64,000 nucleotides of DNA from contig CAWAAT010000004.1 of the NCBI GenBank assembly GCA_963780175.1, positions 62,001-126,000 on the forward strand. Direction: 5' to 3'. Of the stretch, positions 8,329 through 17,086 are shown one piece after another. The notes beneath the pieces were generated by a model. The model was not told the origin of the DNA and made no database searches. It was given only the letters and a program-made list of their open reading frames with translations. The DNA is from Brooklawnia sp963780175 (GTDB taxonomy: Bacteria > Actinomycetota > Actinomycetes > Propionibacteriales > Propionibacteriaceae). Every line of letters starts with the position of its first letter. Position 1 is the stretch's first letter. The position numbers and the translations under genes were made by a program.

Positions 8329-8783
8329 GTGCTGTCCCTCGTCCTACGCCAGTCTGCGATCATCCGGTCATTGAGCGCGAACATCACCGCCCGTTCACCA
8401 GGTTCAGCGTGGTCGTGCCCCAGCAGGTGCAGCAGACCATGGATGAGCAGGTACTCGATCTCCTCGGCCGGTTCCCGCCCGTTCTCAGGGGCCTGCGCAG
8501 ACGTGAACTGGGGGCAGATGACGATGTCGCCCAGGGTCCCCCGGGGCGGCGGCTGTTCCGGGGCGGGCGCGCGGAGTTCGTCCATCGGGAAACTCATCAC
8601 GTCGGTGGGGCCCGGCAGATCCATGAAGCGCTGATGCAATTCGGCCATGGCAGTCTCGTCCACCAGCAGGATGGACAGTTCTGCCTGCGGATGGATCCGC
8701 AACTGACTCAGCGCGAACTCCGCCAGTTGCAGCAGGCCCAGTTCGTCGACTTCTACACCTGACTCGTTGCTGATGTCGATCAT
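8325..8783 (-). CDS. ybeY: Endoribonuclease YbeY
   Basis: 152-residue zinc-dependent single-strand endoribonuclease needed for 16S rRNA 3'-end maturation and ribosome quality control. The zinc-binding motif HGLLHLLGHDH (about residues 115-125) is intact with all three His. The upstream block TDVMSFPMDE is the usual family sequence. It overlaps the phoH-like stop by 4 bases and the CBS gene by 4 bases, so the three are almost certainly one transcript, ending with era. Confidence 0.96.
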   Translation of the reverse strand: MIDISNESGVEVDELGLLQLAEFALSQLRIHPQAELSILLVDETAMAELHQRFMDLPGPTDVMSFPMDELRAPAPEQPPPRGTLGDIVICPQFTSAQAPENGREPAEEIEYLLIHGLLHLLGHDHAEPGERAVMFALNDRMIADWRRTRDST

Positions 8784-9823
8784 TTTGCGCTCATGCCAGC
8801 GCGGGTGGTGAAGGCCTCTGCCAGGGTGGAGTCGTACCGGTCGTAGGCGGCCACGATGCGTCCGACGAGCTTGTGTCGCACCACGTCGCGGCTGGTCAGG
8901 GTGCAGAACGCGATGTCGTCCACCCCGTCCAGCACCTCCTGGACAGCCCGCAGTCCGCTTCGTACTCCGCCCGGCAGGTCGATCTGGGTGATGTCGCCGG
9001 TGACGACGATCTTCGATCCGAAACCGAGTCTGGTGAGAAACATCTTCATCTGCTCCATCGAGGTGTTCTGCGCCTCGTCGAGCACGATGAACGCATCGTT
9101 GAGGGTGCGTCCGCGCATGTAAGCCAGGGGCGCCACCTCGATGACCCCGCCCGTCAACAGTCTCGGTACCGAGTCGGCGTCCAGCATGTCGTGCAGGGCG
9201 TCGTAGAGCGGACGCAAGTAAGGGTCAATCTTGTCGCTCAGCGTGCCCGGCAGGAAGCCCAGCCGCTCGCCGGCCTCGATCGCCGGCCTCGTCAGGATGA
9301 TCCGGGTGACCTGCTTGGCCTGCAGGGCTTGCACGGCCTTGGCCATCGCCAGATAGGTCTTTCCGGTGCCGGCCGGGCCGATGCCGAAGGTGATGGTGTG
9401 CCGATCGATGGCGTCAACGTAACGCTTCTGGTTCAGCGTCTTGGGGCGGATCGTGCGTCCACGGTTTGACAGGATGTCATGGGTCAGCACCGACGCCGGG
9501 CTGGCGTCCTCGGCCGCCAGGCTCATCGCGATCACCCGTTCGACAGTCTCTGCGGTGAGCCCCTGGCCGGTGCGCAGGATCGTGATGATCTCGGTGATCA
9601 CCTCGGCGGCCAGCGCAATGTCGCTGGTGGTGCCCGTCAGGGTGACCTCGTTGCCGCGCACGTGTACGTCGGCGGGCAGGTCACGTTCGAGGATGCGCAG
9701 AAACTCATCACGAGGGCCGAGCACCCTGACCATGTCGATGGATGCCGGCACCACGACCCGTCGGGTTCCGGGCAGGTGCGCCACACTGGCGGGCTGCCCG
9801 ACGGTTGCACGAGTATCAGGCAA
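8780..9823 (-). CDS. PhoH family ATPase
   Basis: 347-residue PhoH-like P-loop ATPase. The Walker A GPAGTGKT is at about residues 150-157 and the Walker B region is FIVLDEAQN. An N-terminal KH-like segment (about 25-85) precedes the ATPase, as in YbeZ/PhoH1. The family is predicted to act with YbeY in RNA processing, and the direct 4-base overlap with ybeY agrees. The annotated start is a TTG at 9823 without a convincing ribosome-binding site. A GTG at codon 14 is an alternative; the conserved sequence begins near residue 25, so the function call does not depend on it. Confidence 0.92.
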   Translation of the reverse strand: MPDTRATVGQPASVAHLPGTRRVVVPASIDMVRVLGPRDEFLRILERDLPADVHVRGNEVTLTGTTSDIALAAEVITEIITILRTGQGLTAETVERVIAMSLAAEDASPASVLTHDILSNRGRTIRPKTLNQKRYVDAIDRHTITFGIGPAGTGKTYLAMAKAVQALQAKQVTRIILTRPAIEAGERLGFLPGTLSDKIDPYLRPLYDALHDMLDADSVPRLLTGGVIEVAPLAYMRGRTLNDAFIVLDEAQNTSMEQMKMFLTRLGFGSKIVVTGDITQIDLPGGVRSGLRAVQEVLDGVDDIAFCTLTSRDVVRHKLVGRIVAAYDRYDSTLAEAFTTRAGMSAK

Positions 9824-9890
9824 CGGTTGATGGCTGGTAGTCAGGACGGTCCTTTCATCGATACCGGGTCAGTCTACCGCGGCCTCGCCG

Positions 9891-10367
9891 TCACTCCTCG
9901 TCGAGAGCGTCCAGATCATCGCCCTGATCGGCCAGGTCTTCCTCCGAGATGATGTGCATGGCGGCCTCCTCTGCACTCGCGGCAGCCCCGTCGATGCCCA
10001 CGTCGATGGCCAACGCCTCGCTTTCCCGGTCCTCGGTGGCCATGCCGCCGCCGGCGTCCACCAGACGTCCGGCCCGCCGGCTGCCCACCTCGCGGGACTC
10101 TCCCTGTGGGTTCCACGGACCCTTGAGCCGGTTGGGATTCTCCTCCGGTGCCTCCTGGGCGATGCGTTGCTCGAGGGTCTCGCCCTGTTTCATCTCTGCG
10201 GCCGTGTTGCCGAAGCCCTGTGCCGGCGACCAGTTCTCGGGTGCGGTGTAGCCCTCGTCGAGGACGTCATCCAGTCCCCGGTCGACCAAGGTATCCGACT
10301 GAGTGAGCTGCTCCAGTTGCTCAGAGGGATCCGGCGTTTCGTCGATGAAGGCCTCGTTGTCGCTCAT
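9891..10367 (-). CDS. DUF5709 domain protein
   Basis: 158-residue acidic, Gln/Glu-rich soluble protein of the DUF5709 family, known only from actinomycetes. The diagnostic segment is DTLVDRGLDDVLDEGYTAPE at about residues 25-44. A second conserved block, REVGSRRAGRLVDAGGG, lies near residues 90-106. The C-terminus is Asp/Glu-rich. No catalytic motif, signal peptide or membrane span is visible, and function is unknown. It stands alone between tgt and the phoH-like gene in the same direction. Confidence 0.85.
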   Translation of the reverse strand: MSDNEAFIDETPDPSEQLEQLTQSDTLVDRGLDDVLDEGYTAPENWSPAQGFGNTAAEMKQGETLEQRIAQEAPEENPNRLKGPWNPQGESREVGSRRAGRLVDAGGGMATEDRESEALAIDVGIDGAAASAEEAAMHIISEEDLADQGDDLDALDEE

Positions 10368-10411
10368 GTAGTGATCCTGCCATCACGGCGCGACCCGCGC
10401 GGCCGGAAGCG

Positions 10412-11674
10412 TCAACCGAGGCCCCCAGGGCCGACTCCGTAGAAGCGACCCAGCACCTCGCTGCGGCAGGCATCGAAGTCACCGCCCTCGATGGCCGCGC
10501 GGATGGTGTCGACCAACCGCACGGTGAACCTTTCGTTGTGAATGGTCGCCAGCGTGGACGCCAGCATCTCCTTGGCTTTGAAGAGGTGGTGCAGGTAAGC
10601 CCTGGTGTAGTGCGCGCAGGTGTAGCAGTCGCAGTCGTCCTCCAGCGGACGAAAGGCCCGCCGGTTGGCGGCGGTGTTGACGTTGTAGCGCCCGTCCGCG
10701 GTGTAGATGGCCGCGTTGCGGGCGACCCGACTCGGGTTCACGCAGTCGAAGGTGTCTGCGCCAGCCGCGATGGCGGCGAACAGGTCGTCCGGCTCGCTGA
10801 TGCCCAACAGGTGCCGGGGGCGGTCCTCAGGCAGTTCCTCGCTGCACCAACTGACGATCTCGCCGAGCCGCTGCTTCTCGAGGGCGCCGCCGATGCCGTA
10901 CCCGTCGAAGTGGTGGCCGCCCACCTGGGTGGCCACCAGCCCCCGACAGGCCTGCCTACGCAGGTCCTCGTACTGGGCCCCCTGGACCACCCCGAACAAC
11001 CCCTGGTAGGGACGATGCGTTCGCTCTTCGGTCAAGTGCCGATGCGCCACCAGGCAGCGCTCAGCCCAGGTCTGCGTCCGGGCAACGGAGACCTCCTGGT
11101 AGGCACGGGTGTTGAACAGGGTTGTCAGTTCGTCGAACGCGAAGATGATGTCTGCGCCCAGTTCGTGCTGAACGCGCATGCTGACCTCGGGGGTGAACCG
11201 GTGCCGGTCACCGTTGAGGGGTGAGATGAACGTCACTCCGTCGTCATCCACGTGGGCCTGACGCTGCTTGCCGGCTGCTATCACGTCATCGTCCTGCAGA
11301 CCATTGACGTCCATCGCCAGAACCTTCTTGAACCCGACCCCCAGGCTCATCACCTGGAATCCCCCGGAATCGGTGAAGGTCGGACCGGGCCAGTTCATGA
11401 AGGCACCCAACCCGCCAGCCTCGTCGACGACGTCGCTGCCGGGCTGCAGGTAGAGGTGGAAGGCATTGGCCAGCACCGCCTGTGCCCCCAGCTGGGTGAC
11501 CGATTCGGGCAGCACCGCCTTGACAGTGGCCTTCGTCCCGACAGCAATGAAGGCGGGTGTCTGGATGAATCCGTGCGGGGTGTGGATCACTCCGGTGCGT
11601 CCCAGACCATCGGGCAGCCTGGCGCCTACCCGGAAGCCGACGTCATTCGGGAGGGACAGGTCCTCAGTCGCCAC
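10412..11674 (-). CDS. tgt: tRNA-guanine transglycosylase (Tgt)
   Basis: 420-residue queuine/preQ1 tRNA-ribosyltransferase that exchanges guanine-34 in tRNAs with GUN anticodons during queuosine formation. The base-binding TDSGGFQVMSLG carries one key Asp and FAFDELT the other acidic block. The zinc site CDCYTCAHYTRAYLHH near residue 350 is intact, with CxCxxC and the downstream His. It starts at a GTG overlapping tatC by 11 bases. No queA, queG or preQ1 synthesis genes are in the window, so the substrate base may be salvaged or made elsewhere. gluQ, which modifies queuosine further, lies 3.4 kb away. Confidence 0.95.
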   Translation of the reverse strand: MATEDLSLPNDVGFRVGARLPDGLGRTGVIHTPHGFIQTPAFIAVGTKATVKAVLPESVTQLGAQAVLANAFHLYLQPGSDVVDEAGGLGAFMNWPGPTFTDSGGFQVMSLGVGFKKVLAMDVNGLQDDDVIAAGKQRQAHVDDDGVTFISPLNGDRHRFTPEVSMRVQHELGADIIFAFDELTTLFNTRAYQEVSVARTQTWAERCLVAHRHLTEERTHRPYQGLFGVVQGAQYEDLRRQACRGLVATQVGGHHFDGYGIGGALEKQRLGEIVSWCSEELPEDRPRHLLGISEPDDLFAAIAAGADTFDCVNPSRVARNAAIYTADGRYNVNTAANRRAFRPLEDDCDCYTCAHYTRAYLHHLFKAKEMLASTLATIHNERFTVRLVDTIRAAIEGGDFDACRSEVLGRFYGVGPGGLG

Positions 11675-12545
11675 GTTTCAGGGCCTCTGCCTCTTCTGCT
11701 GTGATGAGGCCTTCCTTCACCTGTCGCTTCAGGACGCGAGCGTCATGACGGCCGCAGATGAACTCGCTGACAAGGTACATCACCACCATCGGCACCGACA
11801 GGGCCAGCATCGAGAAGGGATCACCCGACGGCGTGGCCACCGCACCGAAGATGAAGCAGCCGAACACGGCCAGGGTGCGTGCCTTGCGCAGCGCCACTGC
11901 CTTTACCAGGCCCAGCAGGTTGAGCATCACCAGGACCACAGGCAGCAGGAAGGCGACCCCGAAGACCAGCAGCATGCGCATCTCGAGAGCGAGGAAGTCG
12001 TTGAGGTCCTGTAGGTTGGACACCCCCGCATCGGCCACGGTGAAACCCAACATGAACTCGAAGGCCTTCGGCAGGATCAGGTAGCCCACCGTGACCCCGG
12101 ACAGGAAGAGCGGGATCGCCGAAAGCAGGAAGAGTTGCGCCACGCGCTTCTCCTTCTTCAGCAGCCCGGGCACGATGAACGCCCACAGGTGGTAAAGCCA
12201 GAACGGGCAGGCCGCGATGAGCGCCGCCAACCCGGCCGACTTGAGCGCCAGCATCATGGGGGCTGTCACGCCGGAGTTGACCACCTGGATGACAGCCTCC
12301 GGGTTGCGAGCCTGCACCGATGCGGCGGCTATCTGGTAGGGACGCAGAATCAGTTCGACGATCGGTTGGTAGTAGATGAAGGCGACGATGAAGCACACCA
12401 CAATCGCCAACGCCGACATGATGAGCCGATACCGGATCTCACGCAGGTGGTCCCACAGGCTCATCACCCCGCCCTCTTCGAACTTGGGCGGCCTGAGCCA
12501 GGCGAACCTCCCCCCGGTTGCGCGGCTGCTGGTGTCGGCGGTCAT
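11664..12545 (-). CDS. tatC: Twin-arginine translocase subunit TatC
   Basis: 293-residue polytopic membrane protein, the signal-peptide-binding core of the Tat export system. The conserved cytoplasmic motif LWDHLREIRYRL precedes the first span, and six hydrophobic segments follow (about residues 42-62, 100-125, 135-160, 190-212, 222-240, 245-262). The periplasmic and loop motif PFWLYHLWAFIVPGLLKKEK is typical. It lies 9 bases downstream of tatA and overlaps tgt. The pafB-pafC-tatA-tatC order is the standard actinobacterial arrangement. Confidence 0.97.
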   Translation of the reverse strand: MTADTSSRATGGRFAWLRPPKFEEGGVMSLWDHLREIRYRLIMSALAIVVCFIVAFIYYQPIVELILRPYQIAAASVQARNPEAVIQVVNSGVTAPMMLALKSAGLAALIAACPFWLYHLWAFIVPGLLKKEKRVAQLFLLSAIPLFLSGVTVGYLILPKAFEFMLGFTVADAGVSNLQDLNDFLALEMRMLLVFGVAFLLPVVLVMLNLLGLVKAVALRKARTLAVFGCFIFGAVATPSGDPFSMLALSVPMVVMYLVSEFICGRHDARVLKRQVKEGLITAEEAEALKRGD

Positions 12546-12554
12546 GACGAGCGA

Positions 12555-12968
12555 TCAGTTCGACGGACGATCGGGATCAACGACTTCAGCGTCGAAGACC
12601 TCGCCTGACCGCGGCTGCTGAATCGGGTAGGGCTGCTGGGGCACGACGTACGGCTGCTGCGGTGCCCCGTACTGCTGCTGCGGCGCAACGTAGGGCTGCT
12701 GGGGTGCCACGTACTGCTGCTGGGGCGCCACGTACTGCTGCTGCGGCGCGACGTAGGGCTGCTGCAGGTTCGGATCGGCGGCGCCGATCGCCGGCGCCGC
12801 GGCGTCTGCCTGATGGACGTCCTGGGACTTCAGGTCCTTAGTCTCTTCCTTGAACTCACGGATCGCCTTGCCAGAGGCCTTGCCCAGACCTGCGAGCCGG
12901 GTGGTGCCGAAGAGCAGCAGCACCACCACGAGAATGATCAACAACTCAGGCCAACCGATGGGACCCAT
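12555..12968 (-). CDS. tatA: Twin-arginine translocase subunit TatA with Gln/Pro-rich repeat tail
   Basis: 137 residues. The N-terminal membrane helix IGWPELLIILVVVLLLFG and the amphipathic helix LAGLGKASGKAIREFKEET are classic TatA, which forms the protein-conducting pore with TatC. After residue 68 the tail is a low-complexity array of seven heptapeptides of the form YVAPQQQ. It ends in an acidic C-terminus. TatA tails are normally short and variable; this repeat is unusually regular. TatB, which is longer, is expected elsewhere in an actinomycete. Confidence 0.95.
   Translation of the reverse strand: MGPIGWPELLIILVVVLLLFGTTRLAGLGKASGKAIREFKEETKDLKSQDVHQADAAAPAIGAADPNLQQPYVAPQQQYVAPQQQYVAPQQPYVAPQQQYGAPQQPYVVPQQPYPIQQPRSGEVFDAEVVDPDRPSN
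12612..12764 (-). repeat. 21-bp tandem repeats encoding the TatA tail
   Basis: About seven copies of a 21-bp unit (GTAGGGCTGCTGNGGNGCNAC type on the plus strand) encode Tyr-Val-Ala-Pro-Gln-Gln-Gln/Pro. Copies vary at third positions and at the Gln/Pro site, so the array is not a recent perfect expansion. Such arrays can change copy number by slippage. Confidence 0.8.
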
Positions 12969-13043
12969 GAATTCCTCCTGCTGTCGAGAGCGCTTACGTC
13001 CTATGCTAGGCGGTGCCGCGAGACCGACGACAATCCGGCGCGA

Positions 13044-14006
13044 CTACTCGGGTTGCCAACCGAACACCTGCTGGGTGATGTCCAGCGCCTCGCTGGCGGC
13101 ACGAACAGCACTCAACGCGGCCCCTGGCGGGTCCATGACCACGGCCTGGTCACCCAGACGCAGCAACAGCGACTCCAGCCAACGGGGGTCAGCCATTGCG
13201 AACCTGACCCGCAGGTGTCCGCCCGGTAAACGCTGGATCTCCCGGACCGGGTAGTACTCGGCCACCCACCCGGCCTCGGGTGTGAGGTCCAGTGTCACCT
13301 CGCCGTCCGAACCGTCGAACCATCCCTCCGGCAGGTCCGGAGCCGGGCCGTGCTGCTGCGCCGACTCATCAACGCCGGTGATATCGACGATGCGGTCAAG
13401 TCGGTAGGTCCGCCAGGCCCCGCGTTCCAGACTCCAGGCCTGCAGGTAGGCAACCGAGTCCCGCATCTGGATCTCCACAGGTTCCACGACTGGACGGGTG
13501 GTCTGCCCGCGAGCTGCCCCCTCGTACGTCAACTGGACACGTTGTCCAGCCTCAATGGCGCCCAGCAGCCCACTGCGGATGACGTCGTCACCGGTGCTCA
13601 CGGCAAGAAAGACCGGATCCTCGTGCCCGGTGATGGCCACGAGCTTGCTCAGGGCGTCTTCCGCAGCCTGTTTCAGAGTGCCGGTGGCCATCTCGGATAT
13701 CGCCTGAAGCGCCACCACCAGTGAGACCGCTTCGTCCCGGGTGAAACGTAGAGGTCTGCTCAGATAGTCCGCGTTGCCGAGGTGGACGATCCCCTCGCCC
13801 TGAGCGGCGTCCATGTCGATCTCGATCAGGTCATCCGGCAGGCCGCCCGGCAGGCCGCACATCCACAGCACCTTGAGGTCGGCCATCACCTGCCGCGGGG
13901 TGACGCCGAACACCTGGCCAACCTCGGTGATGGCCACCCCCGGACGAGACTGCAGAAACGCCACCATCGACAACAACCGGGCGACCTGATCCTGGGAGGT
14001 GGTCAT
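13044..14006 (-). CDS. pafC: WYL-domain transcriptional regulator PafC
   Basis: 320-residue regulator with an N-terminal helix-turn-helix (about residues 5-50), a WYL domain (about 145-215, with VAYLQAWSLERGAWRTYRLDRI) and a C-terminal WCX extension. PafB and PafC form the heterodimeric activator of the mitomycin-type, RecA/LexA-independent DNA damage response in mycobacteria; the WYL domains sense single-stranded nucleic acid. The start ATG overlaps the pafB stop (ATGA), typical of coupled synthesis of the two partners. tatA follows after 75 bases. Confidence 0.93.
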   Translation of the reverse strand: MTTSQDQVARLLSMVAFLQSRPGVAITEVGQVFGVTPRQVMADLKVLWMCGLPGGLPDDLIEIDMDAAQGEGIVHLGNADYLSRPLRFTRDEAVSLVVALQAISEMATGTLKQAAEDALSKLVAITGHEDPVFLAVSTGDDVIRSGLLGAIEAGQRVQLTYEGAARGQTTRPVVEPVEIQMRDSVAYLQAWSLERGAWRTYRLDRIVDITGVDESAQQHGPAPDLPEGWFDGSDGEVTLDLTPEAGWVAEYYPVREIQRLPGGHLRVRFAMADPRWLESLLLRLGDQAVVMDPPGAALSAVRAASEALDITQQVFGWQPE

Positions 14007-14986
14007 GAGTCCTGCGCCAACTCGTCAGGCCGGCAGTGCACCCGAAGGACGCCGCGCAGGTGACGCACCACCTGCTCTCGCAGATCAGCCGGCTCGAGGA
14101 CGATGACGTCCGGCCCGTGGCTGGCAATCTCAGAGGCGGCGTAACCACTGGTGAAAGGCACCCGGTAGGCCCGGAAACCGGCAGGCAGATCCACCGGTGC
14201 AGCGCAGGTTTCTCCTCGGCGTCGCATGGCCGGCACCCGCTCGCCGCGGATGGCGAGCACGGCGGTCAGGTCGCTGGTGCGAGCGGTCAGGATGCCGGCG
14301 TGTTCGGTCACGACGGCGTCCTCCGGCACCTCGAAGGCGTCCTGCCCACCTGAGGTACGTACGTCGCCGGTGATCCTGGAGAGCTTGAAAACCCGAGGTG
14401 CCTGACGACCTCGGTCAAGACCTACCAGGTACCAACTGTTCGTGCGCCAGGCGAGTCGCCAGGGTTCGACGGTGCGCAGCTCATCGGCACCGAGGTACGT
14501 GAACTCCACGGCCTGCCGGTCGATGACCGCCTGCCACAGCGGCTCGAAGGCCTCCTCGCGGGCACTCAGTCGAGGGGCGAGCGCGGTCAGTCGACTGGCG
14601 TCGGGGTCGATGCCCGTTGCCCGCAGCTTCGCCAGGGCGTGCGTCGTGTCGTCGGCGGCACTGGCCTGTTGCCACACAGTGGAGGCCAGGCCGAGAACCG
14701 TCACCTCGTCGGGGGTGAACTCGATGGTGGGCAGCTCGAAGTCGCGTCGCGAGATGCGGTAGCCGGTCTCGTCGTCGAAGAAGGCATCGTTGCTACCGGT
14801 GTCGATCGGGACGCCCAGACTGCGCAGTTCGTCCTTGTCGCGCTCGAACATCCGGTCGAACGCCTCATCGGACATGTCGCGGTAGCCCTCCACCACCGCT
14901 CGGATGTGGTGTTTGGGCAGGAAGCGCCGCGAACTGAGCAACAGGATCGTCAGGTTGACGAGCCGTTCTGTCTTGCGGGCGGCCAC
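14003..14986 (-). CDS. pafB: WYL-domain transcriptional regulator PafB
   Basis: 327-residue partner of PafC with an N-terminal winged helix (KTERLVNLTILLLSSRRFL), WYL core PWRLAWRTNSWYLVGLDRGR and C-terminal WCX domain. It begins at a GTG. Together with PafC it should activate DNA-repair genes on damage. In mycobacteria pafA, the pupylation ligase, lies upstream; here the upstream neighbour is divergent gluQ, so pafA is not linked in this window. Confidence 0.93.
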   Translation of the reverse strand: MAARKTERLVNLTILLLSSRRFLPKHHIRAVVEGYRDMSDEAFDRMFERDKDELRSLGVPIDTGSNDAFFDDETGYRISRRDFELPTIEFTPDEVTVLGLASTVWQQASAADDTTHALAKLRATGIDPDASRLTALAPRLSAREEAFEPLWQAVIDRQAVEFTYLGADELRTVEPWRLAWRTNSWYLVGLDRGRQAPRVFKLSRITGDVRTSGGQDAFEVPEDAVVTEHAGILTARTSDLTAVLAIRGERVPAMRRRGETCAAPVDLPAGFRAYRVPFTSGYAASEIASHGPDVIVLEPADLREQVVRHLRGVLRVHCRPDELAQDS

Positions 14987-15041
14987 AGGTCGAGGCTATC
15001 AGCCCTACACCACGCCACCGGGCGTCGATATGCTGCCGCAC

Positions 15042-15959
15042 ATGACCGCCGGACGCTTCGCCCCGAGCCCGACGTCCGACCTGCACCTGGGGAATCTGCG
15101 CACGGCCGTGTTGGCCTGGCTGTTCGCCAGGGATGGCGGACTGGGATTCCTGGTGCGCATCGAGGACCTCGATCAGCAGCGCGTGGCGGCCGCGCCCGAG
15201 GTGGCCGAACGTCAGCTGGCTGACCTCGCTGCCCTCGGTCTCGACTGGGATGCTCCGGTGGTGCATCAATCGGCACGGTTGGAGCTGTACCGGCAGGCGA
15301 CCACCGGTCTGGAGACCTACGAGTGTTTCTGCACCCGCCGGGAGATCGCCGAGTCGTCCCAGGCTCCGCACGGGTCGTACCGTCCCTACCCAGGCACCTG
15401 CGCCCGGCTGAGCAATGTCGAACGAGCCCAGCGTCGTCGCGTGCGACCGGCTGCCATCCGGGCGCGAGCCCATGGGGCAACCATGACTGTCCACGACCTG
15501 CACGCCGGGCAGGTCACCGGTGTGGTGGACGATTTCGTGCTCTTCAGGGCGGACGGCACCCCTGCCTACAATCTCGCCGTGGTGGTGGACGACGGCCTGC
15601 AGCAGGTCAGCCAGGTCTGTCGGGGCGCCGACCTGCTCGAATCCGCACCACGGCAAGCCTGGTTGGCCACCCGGTTGGGATTCGAACCGCCGGCCTACGC
15701 TCACGTCGGCCTGGCGGTGAACGCCGCGGGCGAGCGGCTCGCCAAACGAGACGGTGCGGTCACCCTGGGCGACCTCGCTCAGCGCGGGATGGACGCACGG
15801 CAGGTGTTCGAACGCCTCAGTACGTCAGCAGGGCTGCCGCCAGCGGGCTCACCGTCCGCGCTGTTGGCCGCTGTGAGGGGCACCAGCTGGTGGCAACACC
15901 ACGAGGCGATCTGGTCGCCCTGGGTGGTCCGATTCGACCCCGCTGGCGGACTCCCATGA
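15042..15959 (+). CDS. gluQ: Glutamyl-Q tRNA(Asp) synthetase
   Basis: A short (305-residue) paralog of the GluRS catalytic core without the anticodon-binding domain. This is the hallmark of GluQ-RS, which attaches glutamate to queuosine-34 of tRNA-Asp. The HIGH-like APSPTSDLHLGNLRTA is at the N-terminus. The zinc site has CFC, the Tyr of YRPYPGTC and its Cys, and the KMSKS-like RLAKRDGA is intact. I chose the ATG at 15042; an ATG four codons earlier is equally possible, and the longer frame to 14904 runs into pafB. It is divergent from pafB and converges on the FKBP gene. Confidence 0.93.
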   Translation: MTAGRFAPSPTSDLHLGNLRTAVLAWLFARDGGLGFLVRIEDLDQQRVAAAPEVAERQLADLAALGLDWDAPVVHQSARLELYRQATTGLETYECFCTRREIAESSQAPHGSYRPYPGTCARLSNVERAQRRRVRPAAIRARAHGATMTVHDLHAGQVTGVVDDFVLFRADGTPAYNLAVVVDDGLQQVSQVCRGADLLESAPRQAWLATRLGFEPPAYAHVGLAVNAAGERLAKRDGAVTLGDLAQRGMDARQVFERLSTSAGLPPAGSPSALLAAVRGTSWWQHHEAIWSPWVVRFDPAGGLP

Positions 15960-15983
15960 GGCCGACCCCCGGCGTTGCGCCGC

Positions 15984-17027
15984 TCAGTACGTCTGGGTGA
16001 ACAGCACGTCCACCACGCAGGCCACCGAGGTGTTCGGAGCCAGGCTGGGCGTCGGGTTACCGATCGGGTAGGCGACGGCCCCGGGGATGGTGACCAGGAC
16101 GCGGCTCCCGGTTGTCTGGCCGATGAGGGCGGAGAAGAGCGCCTGGTGTGCCGAGCCCGCCGCGGCATCACTGACCGGCGCGCCGGCGTAGTCGTTGTAG
16201 TACTCGGTGCCGTCCCAGGTTACGCAGACCGCATGCGAGGTAAGGGCTTCGTCGGCGCCCAGTTCCCGGCCGGCGCCCTGGATCAACGGCTGCACCTGCA
16301 CCTGCGTCGGCTCCGCCAGTCCGGCCGGGATGGAGATACTCGGGACGCCAGCAGCTTCGGCAACCACCGGCAGGCCTGCGGGCGGCGAGACCGCCTCACC
16401 CATCGGGCCACTGAGTTCGCTGTCCAGGATGTCGACGATGAATACCAAGGTGTCGCCGGGAGCAATGCCGATGGCGGAGTTGCCGCTGGGGTCGTAGCCG
16501 TCGGCACTGGTGATCGCGATCGCAACCCGGCTGCCCACTGGCTTGCCGACTACTCCCTTCCCGAAGCCGGCGATCAGGTTACCCAGCGGGAAGGTGACCG
16601 GCTCACCACCCGCCCAGCTGGCATCGAAGGCCTCGCCGGTACGCGCATTGATGCCGACGTAGTGAACCTTCACCGAGGCAGTCACGCTGGGCACGGCCGG
16701 GCCAGCGCCCTGGACGATCACCTTGTCAATGGTCTGGTCGACCTTGAACGGATACGGCGCGGTCACGCTCGGCTGCCCAGTCAGGTCGGTGCTCACCTCG
16801 AGACCCACGAGGTCGCTCAGAAGCGTCGGCTCGACGGTCGGGGTGGCGCTGGGGGTTTCGAGCGTACTGGCCGAGGGATCGGCAACCGACGGCGACGGGC
16901 TCGTGCTTGCGCCGCTCCCGGCGTCGCCCCCGCAGGCCCCGAGGGCAAGGGTCAGGGCGGTCATGAAGGCTAGCCCTGCCACGCGCAATGTCCCGCGCGT
17001 CGAGCTCTGGAGTCCGTTGAAAGGCAC
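15984..17027 (-). CDS. FKBP-type peptidyl-prolyl isomerase lipoprotein
   Basis: 347 residues starting at a GTG. A signal peptide with lipobox LALGAC places the mature N-terminal Cys at about residue 32, so the protein is an extracytoplasmic lipoprotein. A Ser/Thr/Pro-rich linker (about 35-70) follows. The first FKBP domain (about 110-215) has VKVHYVG and the FPLGNLIAGFGKGVVG active-site loop. A second, more divergent FKBP-like half (about 220-347) repeats the pattern with SHAVCVTW and PGAVAYP. The predicted role is folding of exported proteins. It stands alone, convergent with gluQ. Confidence 0.9.
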   Translation of the reverse strand: MPFNGLQSSTRGTLRVAGLAFMTALTLALGACGGDAGSGASTSPSPSVADPSASTLETPSATPTVEPTLLSDLVGLEVSTDLTGQPSVTAPYPFKVDQTIDKVIVQGAGPAVPSVTASVKVHYVGINARTGEAFDASWAGGEPVTFPLGNLIAGFGKGVVGKPVGSRVAIAITSADGYDPSGNSAIGIAPGDTLVFIVDILDSELSGPMGEAVSPPAGLPVVAEAAGVPSISIPAGLAEPTQVQVQPLIQGAGRELGADEALTSHAVCVTWDGTEYYNDYAGAPVSDAAAGSAHQALFSALIGQTTGSRVLVTIPGAVAYPIGNPTPSLAPNTSVACVVDVLFTQTY

Positions 17028-17086
17028 CCGAGCAGATTACCCGACGTGGCGGTCGCCCAATTCACCGGTCAAAGCCGAGCCGAAGC

